Source of the DNA: Brumicola pallidula DSM 14239 = ACAM 615
GTDB lineage: Bacteria > Pseudomonadota > Gammaproteobacteria > Enterobacterales > Alteromonadaceae
Direction: 5' to 3'
Length of the DNA stretch: 64,000 bases
NCBI RefSeq assembly: GCF_000428905.1
Contig: NZ_AUAV01000013.1
Coordinates: forward strand, 1-64,000
The notes below the pieces were generated by a model. That model was not told the DNA's origin. It was given only the letters and a program-made list of their open reading frames with translations, and searched no databases. Below, piece after piece: positions 52,803 through 62,112 of the stretch. The position numbers were made by a program, and so were the translations under genes. Each line of letters starts with the position of its first letter. The first letter of the stretch is position 1.

Positions 52803-53774
52803 CTAACTCTTTGAATTTATGTTAAAAGAACGACGTATCCACTTGAATAACCCGTTAATTAGGGAATGGCAAATACAAAGCTCTGTCCATAAATAAAACA
52901 CTAATTTATGCATTGGCTTCAGTTTACAAACATCCATTTTTAGTAAACGCTTTGCAACAATAAAATCACCCGCACGTATATTAAGTCTGACTAAGTGACA
53001 AACGTGGGCGCCGCAATAGCGCAAGATGTCTCGCTTTAATTCGGTGTCAATTGACGGTGTTAAGGTCTTCTCTAGTAAACGGGCAGCAAAAGGCAAAATG
53101 CGTTGTGGAATATGTCTATCACATGCGCGATTTTCAGCGTCGGTGTGGTATAGCAATAAAACCAATGGGGAGAATACGATTTGCGATTGGAGTGCAACGC
53201 GACAAAACAGTTCTTGGTCTTCGCCCATAGATTCACCGATGGGGAAACCGCCTAACTGATCAAACAAATATGATGTAATTACACAACTAGATACCATGAA
53301 TGGAAGATCCCCATTTGAGGCTACCGCAAAATAATTTTCTAAAATGCACCCCGTTGGCGATACATTCTTTATTGCTAACTTAGGGTCAATATAAATATCT
53401 TGTTTAACGACTTTCTGATAATGACTTGCAAAGAAACTCTGCTCAGGAAAGCGTAAGATTAAATTATGCATTTCAGCTAGGAAAAAAGGCGACCACTGGT
53501 CGTCAGCATCAAGAAAAGCAATATAAGGAAAACTAGCTAAAGACACGCCTAAGTTTCGAGCTGCTGATACCCCCTGATTTGTTTGTTCAACAATCCTTAA
53601 ATTGGGCATATTAAGTTCTCTTACTTTCTCAGCACTACCATCAGAAGAACCGTCGTCTACAACGATAATTTCGGCAGCAGCGTAGCGCTGCGCGGATATC
53701 GATTCAAGTGTTTTAGTCACGCTATCAATTTTGTTGTATAGCGGGATAACAACTGAAAACTGTATTTTATTCAT
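52803..53774 (-). CDS. Family 2 glycosyltransferase
   Basis: 323 aa. FSVVIPLYNKIDSVTKTLES, IIVVDDGSSDGS, NQGVSAARNLGVSLA and FLDADDQW identify a canonical GT2 of polysaccharide clusters. It is 4 bp downstream of the pyruvyl transferase gene, in the same operon. The C-terminal half is helical with an amphipathic end (LFKWIRRSFN) that may sit on the membrane. Sugar specificity unknown. Confidence 0.93.
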   Translation of the reverse strand: MNKIQFSVVIPLYNKIDSVTKTLESISAQRYAAAEIIVVDDGSSDGSAEKVRELNMPNLRIVEQTNQGVSAARNLGVSLASFPYIAFLDADDQWSPFFLAEMHNLILRFPEQSFFASHYQKVVKQDIYIDPKLAIKNVSPTGCILENYFAVASNGDLPFMVSSCVITSYLFDQLGGFPIGESMGEDQELFCRVALQSQIVFSPLVLLLYHTDAENRACDRHIPQRILPFAARLLEKTLTPSIDTELKRDILRYCGAHVCHLVRLNIRAGDFIVAKRLLKMDVCKLKPMHKLVFYLWTELCICHSLINGLFKWIRRSFNINSKS

Positions 53775-53778
53775 CCGT

Positions 53779-54870
53779 TTATCTCCAATTTAACAAAGAA
53801 GCTTGTATTGCTCCTTCTGTTGTCATAAGCGGTTTTGCAAACTCCGTACCAAGACTCTGTTTTAGTGTATTTACTACGCTATCAGAACAAACCTCTAGTG
53901 CATCAAATTGATATTCCTCAGACATTCCTATTTGCTCACACCAATTTTTACACTTAATATGATAGTTAATTGATAATGATGGTGTTTTCGCCATAAAAGA
54001 CAGAATCGAGGCATGCAAACGCATACAAACGGAGGCCTTAAATCCTGCGATCCTTTGTAACACCCTAAATGGATTTGGGTCATATTGAATATGAGTTACC
54101 GGAATATTTTGGTTCAATTGGTCAATGATTTTACGATGTATTTGAAAATCACCGAAATAATAATGTGCATTAAAATCAACAAGATAAATTGGTTCACGAG
54201 TCTCTGACCAGATTCGTTCAATTATATCAACCGCACTTTGAATGCGTCTAAATTCGATTTTATTGTCTGTATTACCATATGCATCAATTGCTTGTTGGCA
54301 AAAATTAAACATGATGCCACTTCGTTCAAGCTCAACGAGTGTATTTTTTGTATTGCAAAGCATTGTAGGGGCCAAGTCAAAAGTTAATTTAACATTCGCC
54401 TGAGGGCATAAATCTTTTGCCATATCATAGCTTTGCTTATCTCTTAAACCAATGAAACCGCATTCAGAGAGAAACTTAGCACACGCTTTTTCCGCACCTA
54501 CTGATGTAAATGGACCTAAGCCAACACCTGCACATCGACTTTGTTCCCTGCCCGCTAGAGCGATAAGGTGACGCTTAAATTGAATATCAGATTCTGTATG
54601 CAAGACTGACCCACCACCAAAGATTATCTTTTCACTTTGCAACGCATTTTTATAATGCGAAAGTCGTTGGTGACCACGAAACAGAGCATTTGGTATGGCT
54701 TTAATATCACCAAATTCGTGGCATTTGATATCAGTAGCACTGCTGACGATGTTATTTTGAGAAGATAATAAATGATGACTTGCCCAGCGGGCGGAATAAA
54801 GTAAAGCGTCATCGCCTGTATTGTGCATCCCATAATAGCCAACAATAAAGGCATTAAATTGTTTAAACAT
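53779..54870 (-). CDS. Polysaccharide pyruvyl transferase family protein
   Basis: 363 aa. The N-terminal VGYYGMHNTGDDALLYSA and C-terminal VCMRLHASILSFMAKTPS blocks define this family (CsaB/WcaK type), which transfers pyruvate from PEP to sugar hydroxyls as a ketal. That would give an acidic polymer. It overlaps the polymerase gene by 8 bp. Some family members are probably glycosyltransferases instead, so the reaction is likely but not certain. Confidence 0.9.
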   Translation of the reverse strand: MFKQFNAFIVGYYGMHNTGDDALLYSARWASHHLLSSQNNIVSSATDIKCHEFGDIKAIPNALFRGHQRLSHYKNALQSEKIIFGGGSVLHTESDIQFKRHLIALAGREQSRCAGVGLGPFTSVGAEKACAKFLSECGFIGLRDKQSYDMAKDLCPQANVKLTFDLAPTMLCNTKNTLVELERSGIMFNFCQQAIDAYGNTDNKIEFRRIQSAVDIIERIWSETREPIYLVDFNAHYYFGDFQIHRKIIDQLNQNIPVTHIQYDPNPFRVLQRIAGFKASVCMRLHASILSFMAKTPSLSINYHIKCKNWCEQIGMSEEYQFDALEVCSDSVVNTLKQSLGTEFAKPLMTTEGAIQASLLNWR

Positions 54871-56131
54871 AGGATCTCCTACTTTGAATTTGTTTAAATA
54901 CCATTCCTATCCAAAATAAAGCCGGCCAGTATAAATAAGCTAAAATTTCTAAGTTTTCGAAAAAACTATAACAAAAAAATACAATTAAGAAACATAAAGC
55001 CGCTAGCACTTGACTATTTTTTTGAAAGTAAAATAAGCAATAAATTATGCTTATTCCCAAAGGAATGGCTAAAGCAACAAGGCCAACGAGGCCCTTTATA
55101 AATAGCAAGCCAAACCAAGTATGATGGGAACCGATAGGCATAAATTCGACCAGTTTATCACCAGATTCAACGGCCCCATGGCCCCAAATTGGTGCTTCGG
55201 CTTGCCAACGCTGGAATGCCAAATTCTCCAGTGCAGAACGCACTCTTGTTGATGCTGGGCGGGATTCTTTAACTTGCTGATATGAATCCATAACTAACTC
55301 ATATAGTGGCTCGCCCAAAACAAGTACAATAGGAACAACGATACCGAGAGTAATAAGTACCCAGGGATTTTTAAGGTGTTTGGCAAGTAAAAACATAGGG
55401 ATAATGGTAATGAAAATAGCCAGCCCCGCCCGAGATTGTGACAGTAGCACCATCATAAAGCAGCCAGTCACTCCCCAATTACGTAAATTTTTATCTTTCT
55501 CCTGAAGACAAAAAATAATCAGAACGCAGCTTAACAAACCGGCCGCTGGCGCCCATGGGGCGAAAAACTGCCAGCGACCAGCACCTGTCTCAGGGTTCAT
55601 TCCGTAAAAACTGACTGTAAAGAAAATATCTCCGGCCCCGCCTAGCACTTGTAATGGTGAAACGAACAGTTGGCCAGGTATTCGTAGGCTATATAATAAG
55701 AACGTCAGGGATGCAAAAATAGCAGTGTGCTTACAGACAATGCACGCTCCTCGAACAACGCTTTCAGGCTTAATGCTAACCAAGGAGCCCAGAAGTGGGA
55801 ATATTGCTATTAGTGCCCATCCCTTTGCCCACCCAATCGTACTTTTAATCGTTTTTGCAAACCCCAAAGACCATTGTGCGTGTGCAATCCACAATGAAAG
55901 CAACATAACTAACATGCCGATGACCCAAAGCCAAACAATGACAGGAACCGAACTGAACACATTGTTGCCCTCAACAAAAGCTCTCAACAATACGATGCCT
56001 AAGATCACCCATCCTAACGCTGACCCCGTAATGTATAGTCCACCGATAGCATAGATAGGATATGTGGCAATTAAAGCCCAATAAATTAATTTCGCTTCAG
56101 TAGTAGTTTGACAAGGCGTCTGCGATTGCAT
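54863..56131 (-). CDS. O-antigen ligase/polymerase (Wzy-like) membrane protein
   Basis: 422 aa with about ten to eleven hydrophobic helices and one larger periplasmic loop (about 265-325) containing RPASTRVRSALENLAFQRW and GSHHTWFGLLF. An Arg in the loop and the H-(T/N)-x-(F/Y/W) signature are typical of the Wzy_C/WaaL group. In this operon (Wza, Wzz) it is best taken as the Wzy polymerase joining repeat units. ATG 56131 overlaps the Wzz-like gene by 46 bp; a start further in is possible. Confidence 0.88.
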   Translation of the reverse strand: MQSQTPCQTTTEAKLIYWALIATYPIYAIGGLYITGSALGWVILGIVLLRAFVEGNNVFSSVPVIVWLWVIGMLVMLLSLWIAHAQWSLGFAKTIKSTIGWAKGWALIAIFPLLGSLVSIKPESVVRGACIVCKHTAIFASLTFLLYSLRIPGQLFVSPLQVLGGAGDIFFTVSFYGMNPETGAGRWQFFAPWAPAAGLLSCVLIIFCLQEKDKNLRNWGVTGCFMMVLLSQSRAGLAIFITIIPMFLLAKHLKNPWVLITLGIVVPIVLVLGEPLYELVMDSYQQVKESRPASTRVRSALENLAFQRWQAEAPIWGHGAVESGDKLVEFMPIGSHHTWFGLLFIKGLVGLVALAIPLGISIIYCLFYFQKNSQVLAALCFLIVFFCYSFFENLEILAYLYWPALFWIGMVFKQIQSRRSYV

Positions 56132-57480
56132 AATACGGTTACTCCTGAAGTTATAAATATGATGCCAACCGCACCAGCAACTAATCCGAGTACGGTGATT
56201 GGACTATCTACTTCCGTGGGTGTAGAAGGTGTCGTTAATACTTGAACTACCGGATACGAAGCAAATACATCGGCTTTTCCAGCTTCTATTCGCGCAGCAG
56301 CAGAGGTAAAAATGGCTTCAGCCAAATCAAATTCTTTTTGCAAGCGATCTAACACTGCAGATTCTCGCGCATACAACTTTACCTGGTCACTAAGCTGCAG
56401 TTCAGTGCGTTTTAAGTCTGCTAATTCAGCCTGAATTCCTGAATGCAGAGCAGATGCTTCAATCAAATCAGCAAACATTTGGGCTCGCTTTGGATTTAAT
56501 TCTAAATTTAAACTGGTAAACGAAGTCGATGCATGTGGACCTGCAATCTCATTGCTTCGATTTAATAATGATTTTTTTGCAGCGTTATAGCGTAGCTGCT
56601 CTGCAATGACTTTAGGGTGTCCTTCTCCCCAGCGAGATTGATACTCAGACAATAGCGCAGTACTTGCATCAAGTTCCTTGAGCAATCCTCTAAATTCAAC
56701 GTCCGACTGCAGAATAAACGCTTTGCCTGCCAGGTCAGATGATACACCTAGGTTTTGGCTCAGACCATGACGGTAGTTTGCTAAATTTTTTACTTGGGCA
56801 TGTAGGTAAATTTGTTTTTCTTTGAGTGATTGTAGGCTTGCGACCAATAATTCAAACTGAGCTAGAGACACCAAAAATGATCGTTGTTGAAATTCCGTAA
56901 CGTTCGCTCTTGCTTGATTCAATTTGACTCGGTAGTCATCTAAAACTCCCTGTATACTTATATCGCGACGAGAAACTTCATCTTTACGTAAACGCGTTAG
57001 TTCTTGTTGCAAACTGTCATATAAAGCCCATGCTTTACGATTTGCTTGCGCCGCACTTTTACCGGTGATACTTATACCGAGTATCGATGTTTGTTCTGTT
57101 AATACAATTTTAGGTTGACCAAAGTCGGCGCTTGTCATCTCAGTTTTTTGACTGGCTAAAAACAGTACACCGCGACTTAACAACATCTCTTTATAATTGA
57201 CTCGAGGATTAAAACCGCCCGATGAAAATGGCGCACTGGTTTGCGATACAACTTGACCTACATTATCTATAGAAACGTTAGATGAAGCACCAGTCCCCGG
57301 TAAAACTAATTCCAATTCACTCTTATATGTCGGCGCTTTCTCCAAGTATAAGATAACAAACGCGGTGATTAGCAAATAGCAACACAAGGTAAAGATTAAA
57401 TACGGCCACTTCAAAGTGCGGTAAACAGTTGCTTTAAAACGAGCAGCAGGGGAAAGGACAGCAATAGCATAATTTTTCAT
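56086..57480 (-). CDS. Polysaccharide chain-length/co-polymerase protein (Wzz/GNVR type, no kinase domain)
   Basis: 464 aa. One helix near the start (about 28-48), a long periplasmic part with coiled coils (about 160-230 and 330-395) and the GNVR-type segment VLDRLQKEFDLAEAIFTSAAARIEAGKADVFASYPVVQVLTTPSTPTE-like end, then a second helix (about 428-450) and basic tail (RRRLVKLLLKRN). No Walker A or Tyr-rich tail exists, so any partner tyrosine kinase is elsewhere. It sits 10 bp after the Wza-like gene and should control polymer length and link Wzy to the outer-membrane channel. Confidence 0.88.
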   Translation of the reverse strand: MKNYAIAVLSPAARFKATVYRTLKWPYLIFTLCCYLLITAFVILYLEKAPTYKSELELVLPGTGASSNVSIDNVGQVVSQTSAPFSSGGFNPRVNYKEMLLSRGVLFLASQKTEMTSADFGQPKIVLTEQTSILGISITGKSAAQANRKAWALYDSLQQELTRLRKDEVSRRDISIQGVLDDYRVKLNQARANVTEFQQRSFLVSLAQFELLVASLQSLKEKQIYLHAQVKNLANYRHGLSQNLGVSSDLAGKAFILQSDVEFRGLLKELDASTALLSEYQSRWGEGHPKVIAEQLRYNAAKKSLLNRSNEIAGPHASTSFTSLNLELNPKRAQMFADLIEASALHSGIQAELADLKRTELQLSDQVKLYARESAVLDRLQKEFDLAEAIFTSAAARIEAGKADVFASYPVVQVLTTPSTPTEVDSPITVLGLVAGAVGIIFITSGVTVLCNRRRLVKLLLKRN

Positions 57481-57490
57481 GAGTATATAC

Positions 57491-58795
57491 TCAAAACAGT
57501 AAGGTAAAAGGTGTTAGTAAATCTACAATAGTTTTAGCAACGTCACGTAAATTGGTCACTCCAGAGTCGTAACATGCAATCGCATCGTCAGGCATAACAT
57601 AAGGGTTTATGTCATCTCGGTTTGCATGTCTCATTAATTGCTCAATTGAACGCTCAATTACTTGAGTCTCATTAGTGATGGGGTTCACGCTAGCTAACAT
57701 GACTTTCCGTGGAGCATTAGTCCATTCTTTACCGCCAACACAGTTTGCAGATACAGCGGCTTGGAGCAGCTTGGTACCATACGGTAAATTTGTCGAGTAA
57801 CGCCCGACGGCAGCGCTAGAATTACTCTGCGCTGAATCAATTAGATTTGACATAAATACACGAAAACCCTTTGGTGTAATTTGACTGGGACGTACTAAGT
57901 AGGATTGAAAACAACCAGTACTTGGCACAATGACTTGGTCGCCAGCAATTAGTGGATAATCGTGAACAGGGACACCAGAAAGTATGCCTGTAAGATCTAC
58001 CTCTATTTGCCAGCCTTGACGGATCAAAATAATTTGATCTATTTTGGCATCAGGTCTTACGCCATGTGCTCCTCTGATCGCTTCAGACAACAGTCTCATA
58101 TTACTGTAATCACCATCAGCTACAACGCGCTGGTCCATTTCTGCGTTTGCGTGCGTTTTATTAATCAATACTCTACCAGGCTTAAAAACGGCGCCTGTGA
58201 CAGGTATTTGAATGGCAGCTAAATGCAGTATTTTTATATGCACTGTGGCCATTGCGGGGCGAAATATGCCGGATTTAATCAACGCTAATTCTATTCTTTC
58301 AGAGAGTTCTCTAGGTGATAGTCCGGAAGCATCAATCGCATCAATAATAGGTAAGCTTAGCAAGCCCAAATTATCCAAGACATAGTTACCACTAAAACCT
58401 TCCCCATATTCCATTGTAACTTCAATTAAATCACCTGGGCTGAGTGGCAGCGCATTGCGAGCTCGAATATTCGCTATGGGCCTTGGCGCTTGTGTTGATG
58501 CTGATGATAAAATAGGTTTATCAACGCGATAATTTAGAGGGGCTGCAAAATCCTGACGAGCGTCACAATTTAATGTCGCAGAGAACACATTCTGAGCAAC
58601 GCTTTGCTGAGTGAACAAGTACCCATTTTTATTACGTTCACCATAAAACTCACCAGACCGATTTTCTATTACCTCCAAACTGTGTTGCTGCTGTGCGCAT
58701 CCAGATAAAATTAACACCGTCATTATCACGGATATTAATACCGAAAACTTACTGGTAGCTGTTAAAATGTATAATTTTCTAGCTAAAGTTTCCAT
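57491..58795 (-). CDS. Polysaccharide export outer-membrane lipoprotein (Wza/SLBB family)
   Basis: 434 aa. Lipobox LSGC (Cys33). A Poly_export domain (about 115-200, LSPGDLIEVTMEYGEGFSG, LGLLSLPIIDAIDASG) is followed by SLBB-like domains (PVTGAVFKPGRVLI, and a second near 260-300). The C-terminal region is longer than E. coli Wza (379 aa) and ends hydrophobic (DLLTPFTLLF). First gene of the six-gene minus-strand operon 58795-51948, whose promoter region has a sigma-54 element and a TTGC-N3-GCAA dyad. It should form the secretion channel. Confidence 0.92.
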   Translation of the reverse strand: METLARKLYILTATSKFSVLISVIMTVLILSGCAQQQHSLEVIENRSGEFYGERNKNGYLFTQQSVAQNVFSATLNCDARQDFAAPLNYRVDKPILSSASTQAPRPIANIRARNALPLSPGDLIEVTMEYGEGFSGNYVLDNLGLLSLPIIDAIDASGLSPRELSERIELALIKSGIFRPAMATVHIKILHLAAIQIPVTGAVFKPGRVLINKTHANAEMDQRVVADGDYSNMRLLSEAIRGAHGVRPDAKIDQIILIRQGWQIEVDLTGILSGVPVHDYPLIAGDQVIVPSTGCFQSYLVRPSQITPKGFRVFMSNLIDSAQSNSSAAVGRYSTNLPYGTKLLQAAVSANCVGGKEWTNAPRKVMLASVNPITNETQVIERSIEQLMRHANRDDINPYVMPDDAIACYDSGVTNLRDVAKTIVDLLTPFTLLF

Positions 58796-58835
58796 TCGAT
58801 GTCCTGTACTATTTTGATATTAATACAGGTTATCT

Positions 58836-58852
58836 AGCACCTTACGAGCCAA
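58836..58852 (-). promoter_or_regulatory. Sigma-54 (-24/-12) promoter of the Wza operon
   Basis: On the minus strand TTGGCTCGTAAGGTGCT: TGGCTC, five bases, GTGCT. GG (58850-58849) and GC (58838-58837) are exactly ten bases apart. Predicted start near 58825, 30 bp before the start codon. The dyad is centred 90 bp upstream. Confidence 0.68.
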
Positions 58853-58902
58853 CTTTTAACTGGTTGTTTTAAATGATATTTTTATTTTAAATCATTGTTT
58901 TT

Positions 58903-58920
58903 TTGCAATTTGCAAAGCAA
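58903..58920. promoter_or_regulatory. Putative activator site upstream of the Wza operon
   Basis: TTGCAATTTGCAAAGCAA matches one half of the 38-bp palindrome (TCGCAAGTTGCAAAGCAA) at 16 of 18 positions and contains the shared TTGCAAAGCAA. Its centre is about 90-100 bp upstream of the predicted start site. Confidence 0.65.
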
Positions 58921-58959
58921 AAAAAATGACATTCTTGAATTGCGAACCACGCTGAAATT

Positions 58960-58990
58960 AAAAAAGCCGGATGCTATTCGCACCCAGCTG
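58960..58990 (-). terminator. Rho-independent terminator after the sugar transferase gene
   Basis: Minus strand: AGC-T-GGGTGC, loop GAATA, GCATCC-G-GCT, then six T's. It lies 33 bp past the sugar-transferase stop. It separates the WecG/sugar-transferase operon from the Wza operon, which therefore needs its own promoter. Confidence 0.8.
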
Positions 58991-59022
58991 ACAATTTTAT
59001 AAGTTAACAATTTGATTATTAG

Positions 59023-59718
59023 TTAATAGGCACCGTTTGCAGTTATCACGGTTGGAACCGTCACCAATAAAATATAGATATCTAAGCAAATACTTTGTTG
59101 ATTAAGATAACGTTGGTCTAGTTCAACTTGTGTTTGAAAGTCAGTATTTGCACGTCCTGACACTTGCCATAATCCGGAAAGACCCGGAATACCGTTTAAG
59201 CGGCTTAATGCGCTAGTGGGATATGCATCAACCTCCGCTGATAGTCCCGGACGAGGACCTATTAATGCCATGTCTCCAGTCACAATATTGAACAGCTGAG
59301 GGAGTTCATCTATTGAGTATTTGCGAATAAAACGCCCTACTTTAGTGGTTCTAGGATCTACTTTGTATTTTTTACAAACCCCATCTCGATCATTTGTTGT
59401 TTGATCAGGTTCTTGATAGAGAGGATCCGTTTTTAAATGCATCGAACGAAACTTATACATGCGAAAGTGCCTACCGAATTTGCCAATGCGATCTTGGCTA
59501 AAGAAACAGTTACCCCTGCTTTCCATCCGAATCAACAACATGCTTATCAATAAAATAGGAGAAAGAATGATGAGAGCAATTAACGCAACAAAACGCTGAA
59601 TCGACATAGGAATACCACGATGCTTACCCAAAGAAATGTGAGGATCGCTTGTCTCACTGTCAATGATGTTGGGTGTTTTGAGTACGTTGAGTGTTTTGAG
59701 TGTGCTTGAATACATCAT
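59023..59718 (-). CDS. Undecaprenyl-phosphate sugar phosphotransferase (bacterial sugar transferase family)
   Basis: 231 aa. Starts repeat-unit synthesis by moving a sugar-1-phosphate to undecaprenyl phosphate. The catalytic core begins at about residue 38: one re-entrant membrane helix (FVALIALIILSPILLISMLL), then SQDRIGKFGRHFRMYKFRSM, KYSIDELPQLFNIVTGDM, LIGPRPG and PGLSGLWQVSGRA. It lacks the four extra N-terminal helices of WbaP/WcaJ, so it is of the minimal PglC-like type with a 37-residue unrelated head. ATG overlaps the stop of the WecG-type gene (ATGA). Confidence 0.93.
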   Translation of the reverse strand: MMYSSTLKTLNVLKTPNIIDSETSDPHISLGKHRGIPMSIQRFVALIALIILSPILLISMLLIRMESRGNCFFSQDRIGKFGRHFRMYKFRSMHLKTDPLYQEPDQTTNDRDGVCKKYKVDPRTTKVGRFIRKYSIDELPQLFNIVTGDMALIGPRPGLSAEVDAYPTSALSRLNGIPGLSGLWQVSGRANTDFQTQVELDQRYLNQQSICLDIYILLVTVPTVITANGAY

Positions 59719-61016
59719 GATTGAAATCCTCGCTTTGCACGGTTAAAAATAAAAGTGTGAATTAGAAAAAGTGGATTACCGATTACATAGCGATTAAATT
59801 TAGTTTTCGGTTCTTGTAGTAACCTCCATACCCATTCCATGCCTAACTCACGCATCCACAAGGGTGCTCGAGTGATATTGCCGGAATAAAAATCAAATAG
59901 ACCGCCAACCGCTAATGCCGTATTGCATTGTAATTGCGCTGCATTTTTTTCTAGCCACTCCTCTTGGATCGGCGAGCCCATTGCCACTAATAAAATGTCG
60001 GCACACGATTGATTAATCCGAGAAATGACATCATGTGTCTGTTCTGTGCTGAAGTATCCGTCTTGGCTGCCAGCGATGTTTAAGTTTGGATAAATCTTTA
60101 ATAAGTGTTGCGCGGCTTTATCAGCGACGCCAGGCTTGGAGCCCAGCATATAAATAGATTTTTTCGTTTTTTGCGCCGCCACACATAAATATGGAAGCAT
60201 ATCGGTACCATTTACATTTTCACAGATACGCACACCAATATATTTGGCCGCAATACGCATACCGGATCCATCGGCGAAACAACGATCACCACGATTGATT
60301 CGCTCTCTTAAAACAGGATCATTAACCGTTAAATTTACCGAATTTACATTAATGAAATAGCCAATCTTACATTTGATATTGGTTTTTTTTATGGTTGACG
60401 TTGCCAGCGCCCATTCAACCGCTAAGCGCATGCTGTGATTATGAATAGTTAAACCAAACAATGTAAATTGCTGAGGTTGCTTGAGTTCAGTAGACGCTTG
60501 ATAGAAAAAAAAGTGAGATAATGCTCCTCTAACTAACAGCGAAAGATAAGCAAGGCGTCCTGCTGAAACTTGCTGCTCAATAAGATCATATGGTTTAAGT
60601 ACAGCGATCCCACTTAGCTGATGCAATCCAACGCGACTAATTAGGCCAGCTAAACAATGCCCAAAGCGTTGTAACTTTGCTCTCTCTAACCCGCTAAACG
60701 AATCTTGTAATGGTAAACCACAAAAACGAATGTTTTGTGTAACAACACTCCACAATACGCCAATCTCCCTTACAAAACCGCAGTGACAGCGATGCAGCGT
60801 GACTAGTCTACCGAGGCAATCATATTTACTAATAGATCGTATAAAAGGCTTTCTCTGTACTTTTGAAATGAGTAAGTTAACTAAGAAAATCGGACTTAAA
60901 ACCAATATTAGTAATAAACTGATGGGCATATCAATGAAGATATAACTGCTTTTAACTGCGGGCAGCTCGACGCTTTCCTTACACCCTGTTACTTTAAAAC
61001 TCATCTTGCTTTGCAT
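59715..61016 (-). CDS. WecG/TagA/CpsF glycosyltransferase with degenerate sugar-transferase-like N-terminus
   Basis: 433 aa. The C-terminal half (about 185-425) is a WecG/TagA/CpsF domain: GYFINVNSVNLTVNDPVLRE, GDRCFADGSGMRIAAKYIG, YMLGSKPGVA, LLVAMGSPIQEEWLEKN and GGLFDFYSGNITRAPLWMR. The first 185 residues begin with a membrane helix (MPISLLLILVLSPIFLVNLL) and a pattern like bacterial sugar transferases, but without the DELPQ and GPRP catalytic blocks, so it is a dead or structural copy. Together with the overlapping active sugar transferase this pair should make the first two sugars of the repeat unit. A sigma-54-like element lies upstream. Confidence 0.88.
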   Translation of the reverse strand: MQSKMSFKVTGCKESVELPAVKSSYIFIDMPISLLLILVLSPIFLVNLLISKVQRKPFIRSISKYDCLGRLVTLHRCHCGFVREIGVLWSVVTQNIRFCGLPLQDSFSGLERAKLQRFGHCLAGLISRVGLHQLSGIAVLKPYDLIEQQVSAGRLAYLSLLVRGALSHFFFYQASTELKQPQQFTLFGLTIHNHSMRLAVEWALATSTIKKTNIKCKIGYFINVNSVNLTVNDPVLRERINRGDRCFADGSGMRIAAKYIGVRICENVNGTDMLPYLCVAAQKTKKSIYMLGSKPGVADKAAQHLLKIYPNLNIAGSQDGYFSTEQTHDVISRINQSCADILLVAMGSPIQEEWLEKNAAQLQCNTALAVGGLFDFYSGNITRAPLWMRELGMEWVWRLLQEPKTKFNRYVIGNPLFLIHTFIFNRAKRGFQS

Positions 61017-61101
61017 AAGCCACCCCGAATATCACAAATCAGTTTAATTACCATGAAAACAGTCATAATTCGCTGCCTGCTAATTCATTTACTGCTTGCT
61101 C

Positions 61102-61118
61102 TGCGTAACTTGTGCCAA
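61102..61118 (-). promoter_or_regulatory. Sigma-54-like promoter of the WecG/sugar-transferase operon
   Basis: Minus strand TTGGCACAAGTTACGCA: perfect -24 TGGCAC, ten-base spacing (GG 61116-61115, GC 61104-61103), weaker -12 (ACGCA). Start near 61091, 75 bp before ATG. Confidence 0.6.
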
Positions 61119-61200
61119 GTTTTTATTTTATTTTAAGCTATTGATATATATAAAATTAATAGATGGTTTAATTCGGATACAGATTTTTAATAGTGACTAT

Positions 61201-61221
61201 TTGCATTTTGAAAATGCGCAA
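61201..61221. promoter_or_regulatory. Dyad upstream of the WecG operon
   Basis: TTGC at 61201-61204 and GCAA at 61218-61221 flank GCATTTT-G-AAAATGC (61203-61217), a perfect 7+1+7 inverted repeat. Centre about 119 bp upstream of the predicted start. Related in its TTGC/GCAA ends to the other dyads but with wider spacing. Confidence 0.5.
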
Positions 61222-61274
61222 TAAGAAAACTTTTTAAAATGAGAAGTTAAGATGAGAGTCGTAAAAGTACGAAA

Positions 61275-62006
61275 TTAGTGCTCTTCAAAGCGCGTGTATT
61301 GTTTGATCACTGCATTCGTTAGAGTCGCCAGAGGATCTGTTTTTTGCGTATAGAATTTGTATTTGCTAGCAATATATTTTAATTTTGCAATTGCCTTTGT
61401 CATTCTTGAAATAACTTTATGACAAAGACTCAAAAAAACACTTCTACGTAAGGGACCAAAACAAAAGTGACGGATATAATCATCTAAGTCCGTGTCGTAA
61501 GTATTGTTCCAACGCCTATCTATTACTTCAATAAAAGTACGTTTTTTGGAATATTTAATAATGTGACCATTTTCGCCCCAACCGACACTGTCTTGATCTG
61601 AAACAGCGGTCATGCGACTAGACAAAACGGTTTTAAGCCATGCAATGGTTACTTCATGATTGAGCATAAACATAACACCTGAGTTGAATCTTCCGGTATA
61701 ACTTTTAGCCAGATAAACAGACTTCTCGGGCTGAATTGTTGTTTCAATTGCGGGCGCTACCTCATTAATGTAAGCATCAGCATCGACGAAAAGTACTTTC
61801 TGATAACCCGCGTTGAATGCAGCTAAGGTAAGAGTCAATTTTAACCAGCAGCATTCTGCTCCAAGTCCTGTAATAAATGGACGAGTGACAACTTGATAAC
61901 AATAACCGTGTTTTTTTGCATACTTTTGATGTGAGGCAATACAGTCTTTATACAACCATTGATAGCCGTTTAGGGCGATACTAAATATTAATAGGTCTGA
62001 CTTCAT
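61275..62006 (-). CDS. Glycosyltransferase, GT34/GT8-like
   Basis: 243 aa from ATG 62006, which is five bases after AAGGA (the ATG at 62009 is only two bases away). GT-A fold with metal motif VLFVDADAYI, preceded by WLKLTLTLAAFNAGY, and FNSGVMFML and DQDSVGWG downstream; this order is that of galactosyltransferase (GMA12/MNN10) and related families. The basic C-terminus may bind the membrane. It stands alone with its own sigma-54-like promoter and likely adds a side sugar. Confidence 0.82.
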   Translation of the reverse strand: MKSDLLIFSIALNGYQWLYKDCIASHQKYAKKHGYCYQVVTRPFITGLGAECCWLKLTLTLAAFNAGYQKVLFVDADAYINEVAPAIETTIQPEKSVYLAKSYTGRFNSGVMFMLNHEVTIAWLKTVLSSRMTAVSDQDSVGWGENGHIIKYSKKRTFIEVIDRRWNNTYDTDLDDYIRHFCFGPLRRSVFLSLCHKVISRMTKAIAKLKYIASKYKFYTQKTDPLATLTNAVIKQYTRFEEH

Positions 62007-62096
62007 CATATTCCTTTAGTACATCAATATTTTCATTAACGCATTCAATTATTATTACAAGACTCTGAACGAGTAAAACCAGTTAGCTACATTGCC

Positions 62097-62112
62097 TGCA
62101 AGAAACAATCCA
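62097..62112 (-). promoter_or_regulatory. Sigma-54-like promoter of the GT34/GT8-like gene
   Basis: Minus strand TGGATTGTTTCTTGCA: GG (62111-62110), ten bases, GC (62099-62098), perfect -12 TTGCA but divergent -24 (TGGATT). Start near 62086, 80 bp before ATG. A different inverted repeat (TCACTT at 62158-62163, AAGTGA at 62178-62183) is centred 84 bp upstream. Confidence 0.6.

Noticed and set aside
59715-61016. Reading the WecG-type protein as a bifunctional active sugar transferase
   Set aside because: The N-terminal half lacks the DELPQ and GPRP catalytic blocks that the neighbouring protein has.
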